From the NCBI RefSeq assembly GCF_001625195.1, contig NC_054391.1, positions 9,500,552 to 9,564,551 on the forward strand: DNA of 64,000 nucleotides. Direction: 5' to 3'. The DNA comes from Drechmeria coniospora. Its lineage: Eukaryota > Ascomycota > Sordariomycetes > Hypocreales > Ophiocordycipitaceae. The notes below the pieces were generated by a model. It had not been told where the DNA came from. It made no database searches and worked only from the letters and a program-made list of their open reading frames with translations. A program made the position numbers and the translations under genes. Numbering within the stretch: the stretch's first letter is position 1; every line of letters starts with the position of its first letter. This document shows positions 31,501 to 42,034 of the stretch, piece after piece.

Positions 31501-31989
31501 GCTCACGCCGGCTCGCGGGACGACGGGGGTCTACTCACGGCCGACCTGGACGTAGTCGTAGCCGTAGCGAAACCTCGCCATGGCGCTTCCCATGTAGACG
31601 GCGTGGCTCGTCTTGTTCAGGTCGCTAAAGGTCCGCGAGCTCGTGAAGCGGCCAAAGGAGGAGCAGAGCTTCTCGTTTCGCGCCCTCTCGCACCGCGGGT
31701 TGACCCAGAGCTTCGTCGAGCCCGTGTCGATCATGACGGGCACGGTCTGGGCGGGCGTGCCGATGGCCAGGTCGATGGTGTAGAATATGCCATCCTCGCG
31801 CGTCGTGTGGTCGATACGAACCTGGCGCCGCCTCAGCTTACCACCGGGCGGGGCGGCCCGGGAGACGCGGATGGGGTGGCGGATGAGGCCCGGCACCTGG
31901 GCCGTCGCGCCGGCGTCGACAGCATCGGGCACGCCTTGGGCGGCAGCCAGCGCCAGGGTGACGAAGGAGCAAAGAGCGGACAGCATCAT
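28504..31989 (-). CDS. GPI-type pepsin-like aspartic protease with a very long repeat stalk
   Basis: Exons 31989-31539, 31482-30856 and 30794-28504 give 3369 nt (1122 aa). Introns 31483-31538 and 30795-30855 are GT..AG with CTGAC branch sites and correct phase. A signal peptide covers residues 1-18, and a propeptide ends near the tribasic KLRRR at 51-55. Catalytic DTGS lies near residue 88 and DSGS near 281. The protease ends at about residue 400 (NIHLANTHNC). The remaining 700 residues are a Ser/Thr/Gly/Asn stalk with repeats such as VDNNVPGGK and SVDGNKIGVDDG, three ITDC..GK..C units, and a C-terminal hydrophobic tail (IAALALFSLAIVLA) typical of GPI anchoring. Yapsin/CtsD-type proteases act at the cell surface. 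The stalk is unusually long for the family. Confidence 0.85.
29484..29665 (-). repeat. 30-bp coding repeat in the protease stalk
   Basis: About seven copies of a 30-bp unit (GGAACGTTGTTATCGACCTT + GCCGYCA on the plus strand) encode VDNNVPGGK/VDNNVPDGK. A second, longer and more diverged repeat (about 90 bp) covers 29680-30200. Confidence 0.85.
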
Positions 31990-33169
31990 GGCGGTGCCTT
32001 GCGACCATCTACGGCCGAGCTCGGAACGGGTGACGGGATGCTATATACCTCATGACACGAAGTCCGGGGCGGACGCATGAAGGCGTGAGCACTGACTAGA
32101 CGGGAGGCACGTCGTCGACGAGGATCCACGGAGGAGGAGCGATGACAGGAGCCACGGAACGGGTCAACACGAAGATTCGGTTTGGGAATACGACACGGCA
32201 TGGCTGATTGTAGGGAGGGGACTATGAGGGCCGACAATGCAGGGCCACGGCGTCGGCGCCGCAGCACGCTCGCCCGCCGTTTCACCGCCAGTTCGGACAG
32301 TAGGAGGGCATCCACCCGTCGGAGGAGTCGCGGACGAGGAGGGACTGACGACATTGGCCATGGCAACGTTACTCGATCAACAATAATCCAGCGTCACGGC
32401 TCCAGCGTGCGGCTTCGACGCCGGAGAGGAGACCCACCCCGGCCGCTTTCGGCGGAGACGGCGCTTGCGACAGCTGGTGGGGCCGTCGAAACCCCCGTAT
32501 ATTAATACGGGGTATTGTGGAGCACGGAGTAACGTTACGGAGTCATGCACGGGGCTTGTACTTGTACTTGTCCGCTCGCCATCGCCGTGCTACATTTGCA
32601 TGTACAAGTACAAGCAGCTACTTTGTGCTCGTCCTTCACCGCAAGTGCTTACGGTACTTGAGTACATGTACCTGTACATGCGCATGCACTTACAAGGACT
32701 CCGTATCTTTGTAGCCGGCAATGAATACTCGCATACTTGCATGTCGGGTACCTACGGAGTACCGGTGCACAAGTAGAGCAAGCACTCGGTGTACTTGTAC
32801 TTGATTAGTACCTCGGCGGACGAGCACTTGCATATGCACGTAGGAAGCATAAGCTCACACGGCAATGTATGCGAACCGCATATGCAGGTATGCGGTATGT
32901 TGCTTACGTACACGTCCTCGTGCCACGTGCAAGCATGTCTCTTTGTCCAGTGTACATGCGCTGTGTCCGGATCACCGAGACGGTACTTGTACGAGGACCA
33001 CTACGCCGTACACTGTACATGAATATGCGCTGTCGACACGACCAGGCGCATGTACTTGTACACCTCCACACATGTACACTTGGCTCGTAACACTGCCCCG
33101 CACAAGTACAGGTACCTAGACTGCATCTGCTTACTTGAACTTGTACATCTATTTGTACACGTGCTCCGT

Positions 33170-33575
33170 ACTCTGTGTATGTGCCTATACTGGATAAGTG
33201 CCTATACCGTCCTGCGTACTCTCCTACTTGTATGTGCTCCGACTCTGTGCATGTGCCTATACTGGATAAATGCCTATACCGTCCTGCGTACTCTCATATT
33301 TGTACGTGTTCCGTACTCTGTGCATGTGCCTATACTGGATAAGTGCCTATACTGTCCTGCGTACTCTCCTACTTGTATGTGCTCCGACTCTGTGCATGTG
33401 CCTATACTGGATAAGTGCCTATACTGTCCTGCGTACTCTCCTACTTGTGCGTGCTCCGTACTCTGTGCATGTGCCTATACTGGATAAGTGCTTATACCGT
33501 CCAGCGTACTCTCCTACTTGTACACGTGCCTATACTGGATAAGTGCTTATACCGTCCAGCGTACTCTCCTACTTG
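33170..33575. repeat. 72-73-bp minisatellite, about 5 copies
   Basis: TGTGCATGTGCCTATACTGG recurs at 33246, 33319, 33391 and 33464, with GATAAGTGCCTATACCGTCC and GTACTCTCCTACTTGTA completing the unit. Shortened copies follow to 33575. Confidence 0.92.
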
Positions 33576-34539
33576 TACTTGCTGCAGTTGACAACGGCGC
33601 ATCAACGGCCATAACGATGCGTGTAGAACCCCTTGCGCAAATGCGAGACGAAACGAAATTTCCATACGGCGTACGAACTATTCGCACGATTCAAGGGCCA
33701 AATCATTCTCGACGCAGCGACCGAGAGCGACCGGAGCGGCGGCAGGCATCGGAACTGGGGTGCTTGGCCAGGCTATTTCCAGCACGCGGGGGTGGATCGG
33801 CGCATGACTCAGCTCCTTTCGCTCCCCGTACGTATTTATCCTCGCTACGCAATCTCTAACACGACAGTCGTCTCACCCACGACGATTCAGCCTCTCTGCT
33901 GAGCGCCAACGGAACAAGATCCTCTTGGAGGCTGGCGTCATCCTCCAGTCGAGCTGCACAGTCGTGATTTATTTCCTCGGGAGCGAGTCAGCAACGACAT
34001 CATCATCCGCCTGCTCTCGCGACCTCGGTCCCTCCGAAGGCTCGCACATGGACATTGCCGAGCAAGCGTGGACGAACAGACGGGAATCGAGAAAGAATAG
34101 AGCTGCCGGACGACTGCAGCGAGCGGCCCCCTGCCGTGGACGAGCCGGCGTGCTGATGCCAAAGGACCGGGCCGCCAGGCAGGCAGGAAGCCACCGACCT
34201 CGACGTGCATCGTTGTCGGGGCCGACGGCGACGACAGGCCAAGGGGACGCACGACGAAGCGTCGTTTCGGATATATTCGTCGACCACACCCTCTTGCGAA
34301 ATATCGACGGTCATGGCCACCAGATGTCCGCGTCCATTGGCCGTGGTCGGGCCCTTGACTGACGTGAAACTAGTCGTCCACACGCCGTTGACGATTTCGA
34401 CCGAGCTTGTCCGTGAGCTCCATGCACCATTCCGTCCGGGCAACGATGACGCCACGTTCCATGGTCCGTCCGGGCCACGATGATGCCATGCACCATTTGC
34501 CGTGGCGAAAGGACGGTCGAACGGTTCGGCGGGCACGGG

Positions 34540-35110
34540 GTGGCAAGGACGACGACGCGGCGCACGACATGCCTCGTACCTCGTCCTTTTGCGGGCAGCT
34601 TGCCTGCAACGCTACCGCTCCATCCCTGGGCGGACAGCAAGGCCGAGTGCACGTCGAGGACGGCCGGCTTGCTCGTCGATAGGCCCGTGTGCTGGACGCG
34701 GCACACGACATGCCTCGTCCCTCGTCCTTTCGTGGGCAGCTTGCCTGCAACGCTACCGCTCCATAATTGGGCGGACAGCTAGGCCGAGTGCACGTCGAGG
34801 GCGGCCGGCTTGCTCGTCGATGGGCCCGCGTGCTGTCCGCTTGAATGCCTCTTCGCCGAGACCTGCCTCGCCTGCGTCAGTGATGGGGGGGACAGTTAGG
34901 CCGAGTGCACGTCGAGGACGGCCGGCTTGCTCGTCGATGGGCCCGTGTGCTGTCCGCTTGGGTCACGGCCTCTTCGTCGAGACCTGCTTCGCCTGCGTCA
35001 GTGATGGGGCGGACAGCAAGGCCGAGTGCACTTTGAGGACGGCTGGCTTGCTCGTCGATGGGCCCGTGTGCTGTCCGCTTGGGTCACGGCCTCTTCGTCG
35101 GGACCTGCTT
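34540..35110. repeat. 117-141-bp tandem repeat, 4 copies
   Basis: GCCGAGTGCACGTCGAGG begins at about 34642, 34783, 34899 and 35021. Each copy continues with ACGGCCGGCTTGCTCGTCGA, a GTCCGCTTG and a CTTCGTCGAGACCTGC segment. Confidence 0.88.
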
Positions 35111-35157
35111 CGCCAGCGTCGGTGAGGACGTCGAGGGAGCGAGGGGAGATGCGACGG

Positions 35158-35420
35158 GATGGGCAGTTGGCCTTTGCTCGACGCCCCGTTGCCGTAGAGT
35201 CATGGCGGACCGAGGAGGAGGTGATGAAAAGGCCAGACTCGTCTCCGCTCGCCCCTTGTCGTGGTCGACGCCGCCCTCGTCCCCCCGAGATGGGCAGTTG
35301 GCCTCTGCTCGACGCCCCGTTGCCGTAGAGTCATGGCGGACCGAGGAGGAGGTGATGAAAAGGCCAGACTCCTCTTCGCTCGCCCTTTGTCGTGGCCGAC
35401 GCCGCCGTCGTCCCTTGGCT
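35158..35420. repeat. 131-bp direct duplication
   Basis: GATGGGCAGTTGGCCTYTGC through GAAAAGGCCAGACTC occurs at 35158 and 35289, almost identical. Confidence 0.9.
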
Positions 35421-36496
35421 CGTGCCGCGAAGAATGCCCCGACGACGGCGGCTGCGGATGCAAAAGGCCTGTGGCGAGCGGGAGGGAGATGGAAGTCGGA
35501 CGAGGATGCTTTTCGCTGCCGTCATGGAACTTGGACTGGACACATGGCAGGCTCTGATCGTGGAGCGGCCAACCCGTGCCTCGCCACGACGAGCAAGCAG
35601 GTGCATCGAGTACCTCCCTGTCGAGTACACGGTACTTTGTCGTGCGCGTGTGCGTACTGATGCGGGCGCCCTTTCGCCGCTCGTTCGGCGCGTATAGGTG
35701 CGTTACTTGCTGTGTATGTACCCGTTCTCGTGCACTGCAGTCGTCGTGGTCGTGCCGTGCCGCGGCAGCTCGCTCGTACCCAGTACCAGGTTCGCAAGTA
35801 CTTGCTTGCGCACGGCCGACCACGCGTACATACCGTACCATGTTCGGGTACCACGATGCGGAAGAAATCAAGTTCCGTTCGACCGCCGTCAGCATGTTAC
35901 TACTTACAGAGTACCTTGATGCTACCTAGCAAGAGTTTACCCATCGGCAAGGAGTACACCTGAGCACCTACATCTGGGCACCGTCGTGCCGTGTACTGCC
36001 AAGGTACCCGCGACGTACCTGCGTTGGTGCAACGACCACGACACACGGCGTCTTGGGGGATGGTGCCGGCCGATGGGGGATGGTCAGGTACAAGTAATGA
36101 GTACCAGCAGACATGTACAGAGCATGTATGACGCAAGTACAGATCATGTGCGATGCAAGTATAGATCATGTACAATGCAAGTACAGATCATTTACGGTGC
36201 AAGTACTCCGTACTGCTACTGATGTACTCCGCGGGTACTCGGCACAGCACACATCGACCGCCAGTAGGTGTCTGCTATAGGCATCTACAGGCAGTGCACC
36301 GATTGTTTGCACGAGCGATGCATCCGCCCCTTGGTGCGATGGAGGCATCAAGCGACTGCTCCTCCGCATGTACGGAGTGCGTGCAGGTGTAAGAATACAT
36401 AGGGAACGTAAAGGCAAAAGGGCCAAAAGCGCACCTCCAACTTGGGCGATATTGTAGAGGCTAATCACCTACAGTTACAGCCACTGTGCTCTGCAG

Positions 36497-36690
36497 CGCA
36501 GATACTGTACTCTGCAGTACAACGACTGTACTCTGCAGTACAACTACTGTAATCTGCAGTACAACTACCGTACTCTGCAGTACAACGACTGTACTCTGCA
36601 GTACAACTACTGTAATCTGCAGTACAGCTACCGTACTCTGCAGTACAACGACTGTACTCTGCAGTTCAACTACGGTACTCTGGACAAGTT
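36497..36690. repeat. 21-bp minisatellite (GTACTCTGCAGTACAACTACT), about 9 copies
   Basis: Near-perfect head-to-tail units, each holding the palindrome GTACTGCAGTAC-like core (CTGCAG). The 21-bp length keeps an artificial ORF open. Confidence 0.93.
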
Positions 36691-37058
36691 AGTACCCAGT
36701 ATATTAGTACTACGTAGGTACAGACACTTGACAAAATGGACGATTCAGCTTTGGTAGCGCTTCTCCTACAAATTGAATCAACAATTTTGCCACCCCATTG
36801 TGCCTGTAAGTAGCTTGGCCGGGTGCCTGAGATGAGAGCTGTCGCCGCACGTGCGGGTGCTGCCTCAGGCCGGACGCTGCCTCAGGCCGGACGCTGCCTC
36901 AGGCCGGACCGTCCAGCTCACCGCTGTGTCGTCCTTTTCTCGCCACCCTCACCCTTCTCACCCTTCTCACCACTCCATGGCGAACCTTCAACCTTCACCT
37001 CCGTCCACCCTTCGCACCCTGCGGGCTCGCTCTCCATCCCGCTCGTCGACGGCCCGCC

Positions 37059-39226
37059 ATGCCGAAGCGGACGCGGGACTCCCTCTCCGCCGCCGCCGAC
37101 GATGCCGAGCTGGACCGCCACGCCACGCCTCCGTCTGGCCCCGGCAGGACGCCGAGCTCTCGGCCGAACGCTGCTCCCGCCCGTCGAAGAATCACCTCCT
37201 GTGCCGCTTGCCGCAAGCAAAAGGTCTGCGGGAAGCCGTGCCGTCGTCCTCTGCCGACCGCTGACGACGGCCCGTGCTAGATCAAGTGCGAGCTGCCCGC
37301 CGAGGGCCCGCCGTGCGCGCGTTGCAGGGCCAAGGACGTCGAATGCATCATCGACTTTGGCCTCCGCAACTCCATCCTCGACCAGAGGTGTGTCTCTCGC
37401 CTCGCCGTCCGTCCCGTGAGGACCCCCTCCCGCCCCGACGGCCCGCTGAGCAGCCGTCGGCAGGCAGCTGGCCGTCCTGAGGAGAGATCTCGGCCACGTG
37501 CACGCCAACCTCGACCGCGTCTGCCGCCATCTCCGCCTCGACCCGCCGCCGCCGCTCGAGACGCCTTCGTCGGCCGCCCATCTCTCTCTCCTGCTTCCTC
37601 GGCGGGACGGGGCCTTTGACGGAGCCTTTGACGATGGCGACCAAGCCCCCTCCGAACCCTCGCCGCGCCACTCGCCCGCCGCCGTCGAGGCCCCCGTCGA
37701 CGCCTTCCTCGCCCCCCAGGCCGCGCCCGCCTCGCCGTTGCGGAGCGACGCCCTCCGATGGCGCCCGACGCCGAGGCGACCCGACATGGTTAGCAAGGGC
37801 CTGCTGACCGTCGACGAGGCCGACGTGCTCGTGAGCTACTACCTCACCCAGCTGGACCCCGTCGTCTACGGCGTCGCCGGCAAGCATCGCACCACCCGGT
37901 CGGTCCGCGACGCCTCGCCGGCCCTCCTCGCCGTCGTCTGCACCGTCTCGGCCCTCCACCTGGCCGACATGTATCGCCATTACGACGCGTGCTACCGCGA
38001 GTTCCGCTGCCTCGTCGCCGCCGCCACCTTTGAGAAGCGCGACCTCGAGCACGTCCGGGCCCTCGTCGTCGGCGCCTTTTGGCTGCCCGACGCCTCGCGC
38101 GTCCTCCTCTGCGACGCCTTCCGTCGGGCCGGCGACGCGCGCCTGCACCGGCACATCGCCAGGGCCTGCGCCGACGCCGACGCCGACGCCCGGGACCGCG
38201 TGCGGCTGTGGTACTGCCTGTTCATGTGCGACCAGCACCTCTCCGTCCTGCACAACAGGGACGGCCTGCTGCGCCTCGACCGCGAGATCCTGGAGAGGCG
38301 AGACGAGTTCCTCGCCGCCGACGGCTCGACGGCCCAGGACGTCCGAACCGTCGCCCAGGTCGGCCTCCTCGTCACCATGATTCGCTCCAAGCAGACGTTT
38401 GGCTCCGAGCGCCCGACGCCCGTGCCGGAGCCCCTGGCCGGCTGCGTCGAGGGGTTCGTGACGGATACCGACCTCTGGATCCGCAAGTATCCCCTCCTGT
38501 TTCAGTCTCGTGCGTCGCCGACCCTTTCCCTGCCCCCCTTGGCGTGCGTCCGTGCCGGCTGACGTGCTCGCAGGCGACGACGCGTCGCTCGGCGAGTTCC
38601 CGCTCTTCGGCTTCAGGCTGCACCATCTCTTCGCCAGGCTCTATCTCGGCCACCACGTTTTCCGCGGCCTGCGGGCGAATCCGATACCGGACGTCTTCCT
38701 TGCCGCCGCCCGCATGGCCTACGCCTCGGCTCTCGAGATCTTCAAGCTCGTCCGCGACGAGGCCGGCCTTCGCCGCAGCCTCGTCAAGGTGCCCAGCTAC
38801 ATCCACATCATGCTCTCCTTTGCCGGCCACTTTCTGCTCGAGCTGTCTCTCAAGCACCGGGACCAGCTCGCCATCGCCGTCGAGGACGACTACCGCTGCC
38901 TCGGCTCCGTCGTCTCCTCCCTGCGGGAGATGCGCATGACGCCGCGCCATCCCCTCTCGCGCGTCGCCGACGGCCTCGCGAAGCGAATGTTCGAGTTCGC
39001 CGCGGCCTACGGCAAGGAGCTCCTCGCCGAACCCAGCGGCACGCCGAGTCTGGGAGTCCAGCTGGCCGCCGCTTGGCCCGCGTCCCTCCATCCGGCCTCG
39101 GCTCATTCCCACGCCGACCCGACTCCCGTCTTTGATCTCGAATCGGCCGTCATGCCTGACGAGTTTTCCTACCTCGACTACGGCGACTTTGCCCTCGCCG
39201 AGTCGGCCATGTTTGGCATCCTCTAG
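37059..39226 (+). CDS. Zn2Cys6 (Gal4-type) transcription factor
   Basis: Exons 37059-37223, 37281-37387, 37464-38509 and 38574-39226 sum to 1971 nt (656 aa). Removing the first intron (GTCTGC...TGCTAG, 57 bp) joins CAACRKQK to IKCELPAEGPPC and ARCRAKDVEC, completing the six-cysteine binuclear zinc cluster at about residues 49-78. A linker helix (QLAVLRRDLGHVHANLDRVC) follows. The middle region (SALHLADMYRHYDACYREF, RDRVRLWYCLFMCDQHLSVL) is a fungal-specific transcription-factor domain. The acidic C-terminus (DEFSYLDYGDFALAESAMFG) may activate transcription. It probably regulates genes from the nucleus. No target is suggested by its neighbours, since it sits alone between a repeat desert and the collagen-like gene. 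Confidence 0.87.
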
Positions 39227-39290
39227 AACCATCCGAGCACGAGGCGATGGCCGCATCATACCGACGTTACCGATCATCGCAGCCGCGGTC

Positions 39291-39425
39291 GGCTATCAAA
39301 CACCATGGCGGGCCATGGCATGACACAGTTCGTGGCCCTTTGCGAACCTCGCCGCGGTCACCTATCAAACACCATGGCGGGCCATGGCATGACACAATTC
39401 GTGGCCCTTTGCGAACCTCGCCGCT
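39291..39425. repeat. 69-bp direct duplication downstream of the Zn2Cys6 gene
   Basis: CTATCAAACACCATGGCGGG plus CCATGGCATGACAC and CGTGGCCCTTTGCGAACCTC occur twice, 69 bp apart. The rest of 39227-40558 holds no convincing gene; one 60-codon minus ORF at 40309-40491 is unsupported. Confidence 0.85.
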
Positions 39426-40558
39426 GCATGTGCCAATTCCCCTGACAATGTCTTCCTACGGCTCGGCTCCAGAGCCGTTTCCGGTCAATGTACATTTATG
39501 CCATCATCCCGTCTCACGTCTCCGCAAGAATCCTCGCAATACCATACGAGAGCGTCCATCAGCAGAAGCTTGTTCGAGCCATTCCTCAAGCGCGGGCTAG
39601 ACCTACGAGGTCGCTTTGACTACGAAGCAGACTAGAGAAATTATATGCAAGCTCGAATTGCATACGAAGCAGACGAGAGAAACTTGGGACGATCATCACA
39701 ACCCTGACATGACCCGTAGCTTCTCGGTTGATATTTCTCACTGGTCCTTTACATGCAGCCCTTTACATGCAGTCAAGGCAACAAGAAAGCGCGTTTTCGG
39801 TCCAACGTCGAGCCTGTTATTTGACACGGCCCCATGAAGCCATTAACTGTCGATTGCATAATCATCTGCCGACACGGTTCGCGGCAACCTAGTCCGAGCT
39901 GGCAGAGAACATATAGATGCGTACTACCTACCATGAGACACCTGTCGAGCCAATCGATTTCGCCTCCATTAAATCCGTCACTCCAACAGATCACGCTGGA
40001 TGAGTTGTAACGGTGGTGAATTGTGGTTTGACTCATGACCATCTATTGTAAAGCTGTTCTGAGTTCTAACTCTCCCATCCAGTTCGGATCCAACATTGTA
40101 CTTTGAAGAGAAGAAATATATCAAACAAGAAAATGGTGTGGAGGATTCCGTTCGGGCCCACACAAACCCTGCCGACTTCATGAGTCCAAGTGATTCAAAG
40201 AAAATAACCGTCTCCGAGGATTCCCAACATGCCGTGGCCGTGTATCGATGAAGGGCCTAGTTGGCTTGGCTCTGCGAATAGGACGATGAAGATCATTCTA
40301 TACTCGCTTCACCCCGATGCGTGAAGATTCGAATCAAGGCTCCTCGGGTGGCCGTCGACACAAAGTGGGCTACCCACGACCCGGAGGATGCGGTACGACA
40401 TGGTGGTGTCGTTGAAAGTTAAGCTCCTGTCAACCAGAACCGAATCTCCGGCCGGGCTAGCTTGCAGGGTCTTGGGAAGCCGGAGAGCCATGATGGTTGT
40501 CGGACCGCCGAGTCAATAAGCTGCCGAATCGATGCCGGCTGCTTTTCCGAGCCAGAAA

Positions 40559-42034
40559 CTAGTTGCCGCCGTTGCCGTTGCCGTTTCCGTTGCCGTCGCC
40601 TCCGTTGCCGCCCTTGCCTCCGTTGCCCTTGTAGCCTCCGTCGCCGCCGTTGCCGCCGTTGCCGTTGCCGGAGCCGTTTCCAGAGCCGCCGTTGCCGCTG
40701 TTGCCGTTGCCGTTACCATCGCCGTTGCCGCTTCCTCCGTTGCCGCCGTCGCCGCCGGTGCTCTCATAGCCTCCGTTGCCACCGTTGCCGGCGTTTCCGT
40801 TGCCGCTGCCGTTGCCGTTTCCACCGTTGCCGGCCGACGTTTGCGTGTTCTTGGTTCCGGAAGTGGACTTGGATCCCGAGTTGTAGCCTCCATGGTAGGT
40901 GGAGTTGCCGCCGCCGTGTCCGCCGTGTCCGCCGTTGCCACCAGTGCCGCCGCTGCCGCCATCGCCACCGTCTCCGCCATCACCGCCGCGGCCGGGAGAG
41001 CCCGGTTCACCTGGAGAGCCGGGGCTGCCGGGCTTGCCGTGACCGCCGGGGGCGCCAGGAGCTCCAGGGGTTCCGGGGGCGCCGGGGGCACCAGCCTCGC
41101 CCTCCTCGCACAACAGGCATGGCTTCTCGTGCTTCATGTTCTTGTCGTGCTTCTCGTGCTTTTCCTTTTCCTCGCACTCGACACAGGGCTTCTCGTGCTT
41201 GTCGTGCTTCTCATGCTTTTCCTTTTCCTCACACTCGACGCATGGCTTCTCGTGCTTCTCATGCTTTTCCTTTTCCTCACACTCGACGCATGGCTTCTCG
41301 GGCTTCTCATGCTTCTCGTGCTTTTCCTTTTCCTCGCACTCGACGCATGGCTTCTCGGGCTTCTTAGGCTTCTCATGCTTCTCCTTTTCCTCGCACTCGA
41401 CGCATGGCTTCTCCGGCTTCTCCGGCTTGTCGTGGCCAGGCTTCCCGTGACATTCCATGTCGTGCTCCATTGCCGAGTGGATTGGGTGGGCCGTGACGAC
41501 CTCGAGGTCGGTGCACTCGCAGCCGGCCGGGACGTTGTCGCCGTAGGCAATGACGGCACCGTCGGCAGGGCGCTGGCAAAAGTGGCCAGATCCTCCGGAG
41601 AATTCGCCATGGCTCCAGACCAGGGTGTTGTCGTGAACGGTAAAGGTGGTCTTGATGACGCTGGCCCGCTGAAGGGGCGAGAAATACTCGCTGTCGCAGC
41701 CGGAGCTGATGGAGATGGAGCCACCCTCGCTGACGGAGTAGAGGGAGCCCTGGATGATTGTCCAGACGGTGGCGGCGTGGACGTTGTCCGTGCTGAAGCC
41801 GTTGTGACCGATATACTGGGCCGGCTTGCAGGCGCCGCCGCAGTCCGGGCTCCACGAGGGGGTGGAGAGTCTCAGGACAAATGTGGAAGTGTCGCAGCCC
41901 AGCGAAGTTCGCTTGATGTTCGACCGACGAAGGAGCTTGGCCATCCTTTCCGACGGTGCCGCTGCCACGGCGGCCACCGGGGCCGACAGGAGTGGCACCG
42001 TCAGAAGGCTTCCGACGAACGCAGGGAACAACAT
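40559..42034 (-). CDS. Secreted collagen-like protein with CxxC repeats
   Basis: Single exon, 491 aa. A signal peptide covers about residues 1-26 (ends VAAVAAAPS). A globular domain at about 45-190 has paired cysteines (LGCDTSTFVLRLSTP, YIGHNGFSTDNV, TVWTIIQGSLYSVS, GHFCQRPADGAVIAYGD, CECTDL). Next come six units built on KPCVECEEKEKHEK (about 205-305), each with one CxxC and alternating Lys/Glu/His. A collagen G-X-Y stretch follows (GEAGAPGAPGTPGAPG onward, about 13 triplets). The last 130 residues are a Gly/Asn/Ser-rich tail with NGNGNG runs. No GPI signal is present. Collagen-like coat proteins are known in insect-pathogenic fungi (Metarhizium MCL1, which shields hyphae from haemocytes). 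A similar surface role is inference, and the CxxC block is not part of MCL1 as I know it. Confidence 0.8.
   Translation of the reverse strand: MLFPAFVGSLLTVPLLSAPVAAVAAAPSERMAKLLRRSNIKRTSLGCDTSTFVLRLSTPSWSPDCGGACKPAQYIGHNGFSTDNVHAATVWTIIQGSLYSVSEGGSISISSGCDSEYFSPLQRASVIKTTFTVHDNTLVWSHGEFSGGSGHFCQRPADGAVIAYGDNVPAGCECTDLEVVTAHPIHSAMEHDMECHGKPGHDKPEKPEKPCVECEEKEKHEKPKKPEKPCVECEEKEKHEKHEKPEKPCVECEEKEKHEKHEKPCVECEEKEKHEKHDKHEKPCVECEEKEKHEKHDKNMKHEKPCLLCEEGEAGAPGAPGTPGAPGAPGGHGKPGSPGSPGEPGSPGRGGDGGDGGDGGSGGTGGNGGHGGHGGGNSTYHGGYNSGSKSTSGTKNTQTSAGNGGNGNGSGNGNAGNGGNGGYESTGGDGGNGGSGNGDGNGNGNSGNGGSGNGSGNGNGGNGGDGGYKGNGGKGGNGGDGNGNGNGNGGN

Larger units (their letters stand above)
31990..37058. other. 5-kb gene desert rich in minisatellites
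   Basis: There is no convincing gene between the aspartic protease start and the Zn2Cys6 factor. The region contains the 72-bp, 117-141-bp, 131-bp and 21-bp arrays listed separately, and many GTACTTGTAC/TACGGAGTA words. ORFs up to 231 codons are repeat translations or antisense noise. Confidence 0.6.

Noticed and set aside
33050..33542. ORFs with the CMCLYWISAYTVLRTLL repeat
   Set aside because: Translation of the 72-bp minisatellite; shifts of frame between copies and no conserved start.
36486..36692. 68-codon LCSTTTV repeat ORF
   Set aside because: Product of a 21-bp array, not a gene.
40309..40491. 60-codon minus ORF starting MALRLPKTLQASPAG
   Set aside because: Too short, with no partner exons found and no recognisable domain.
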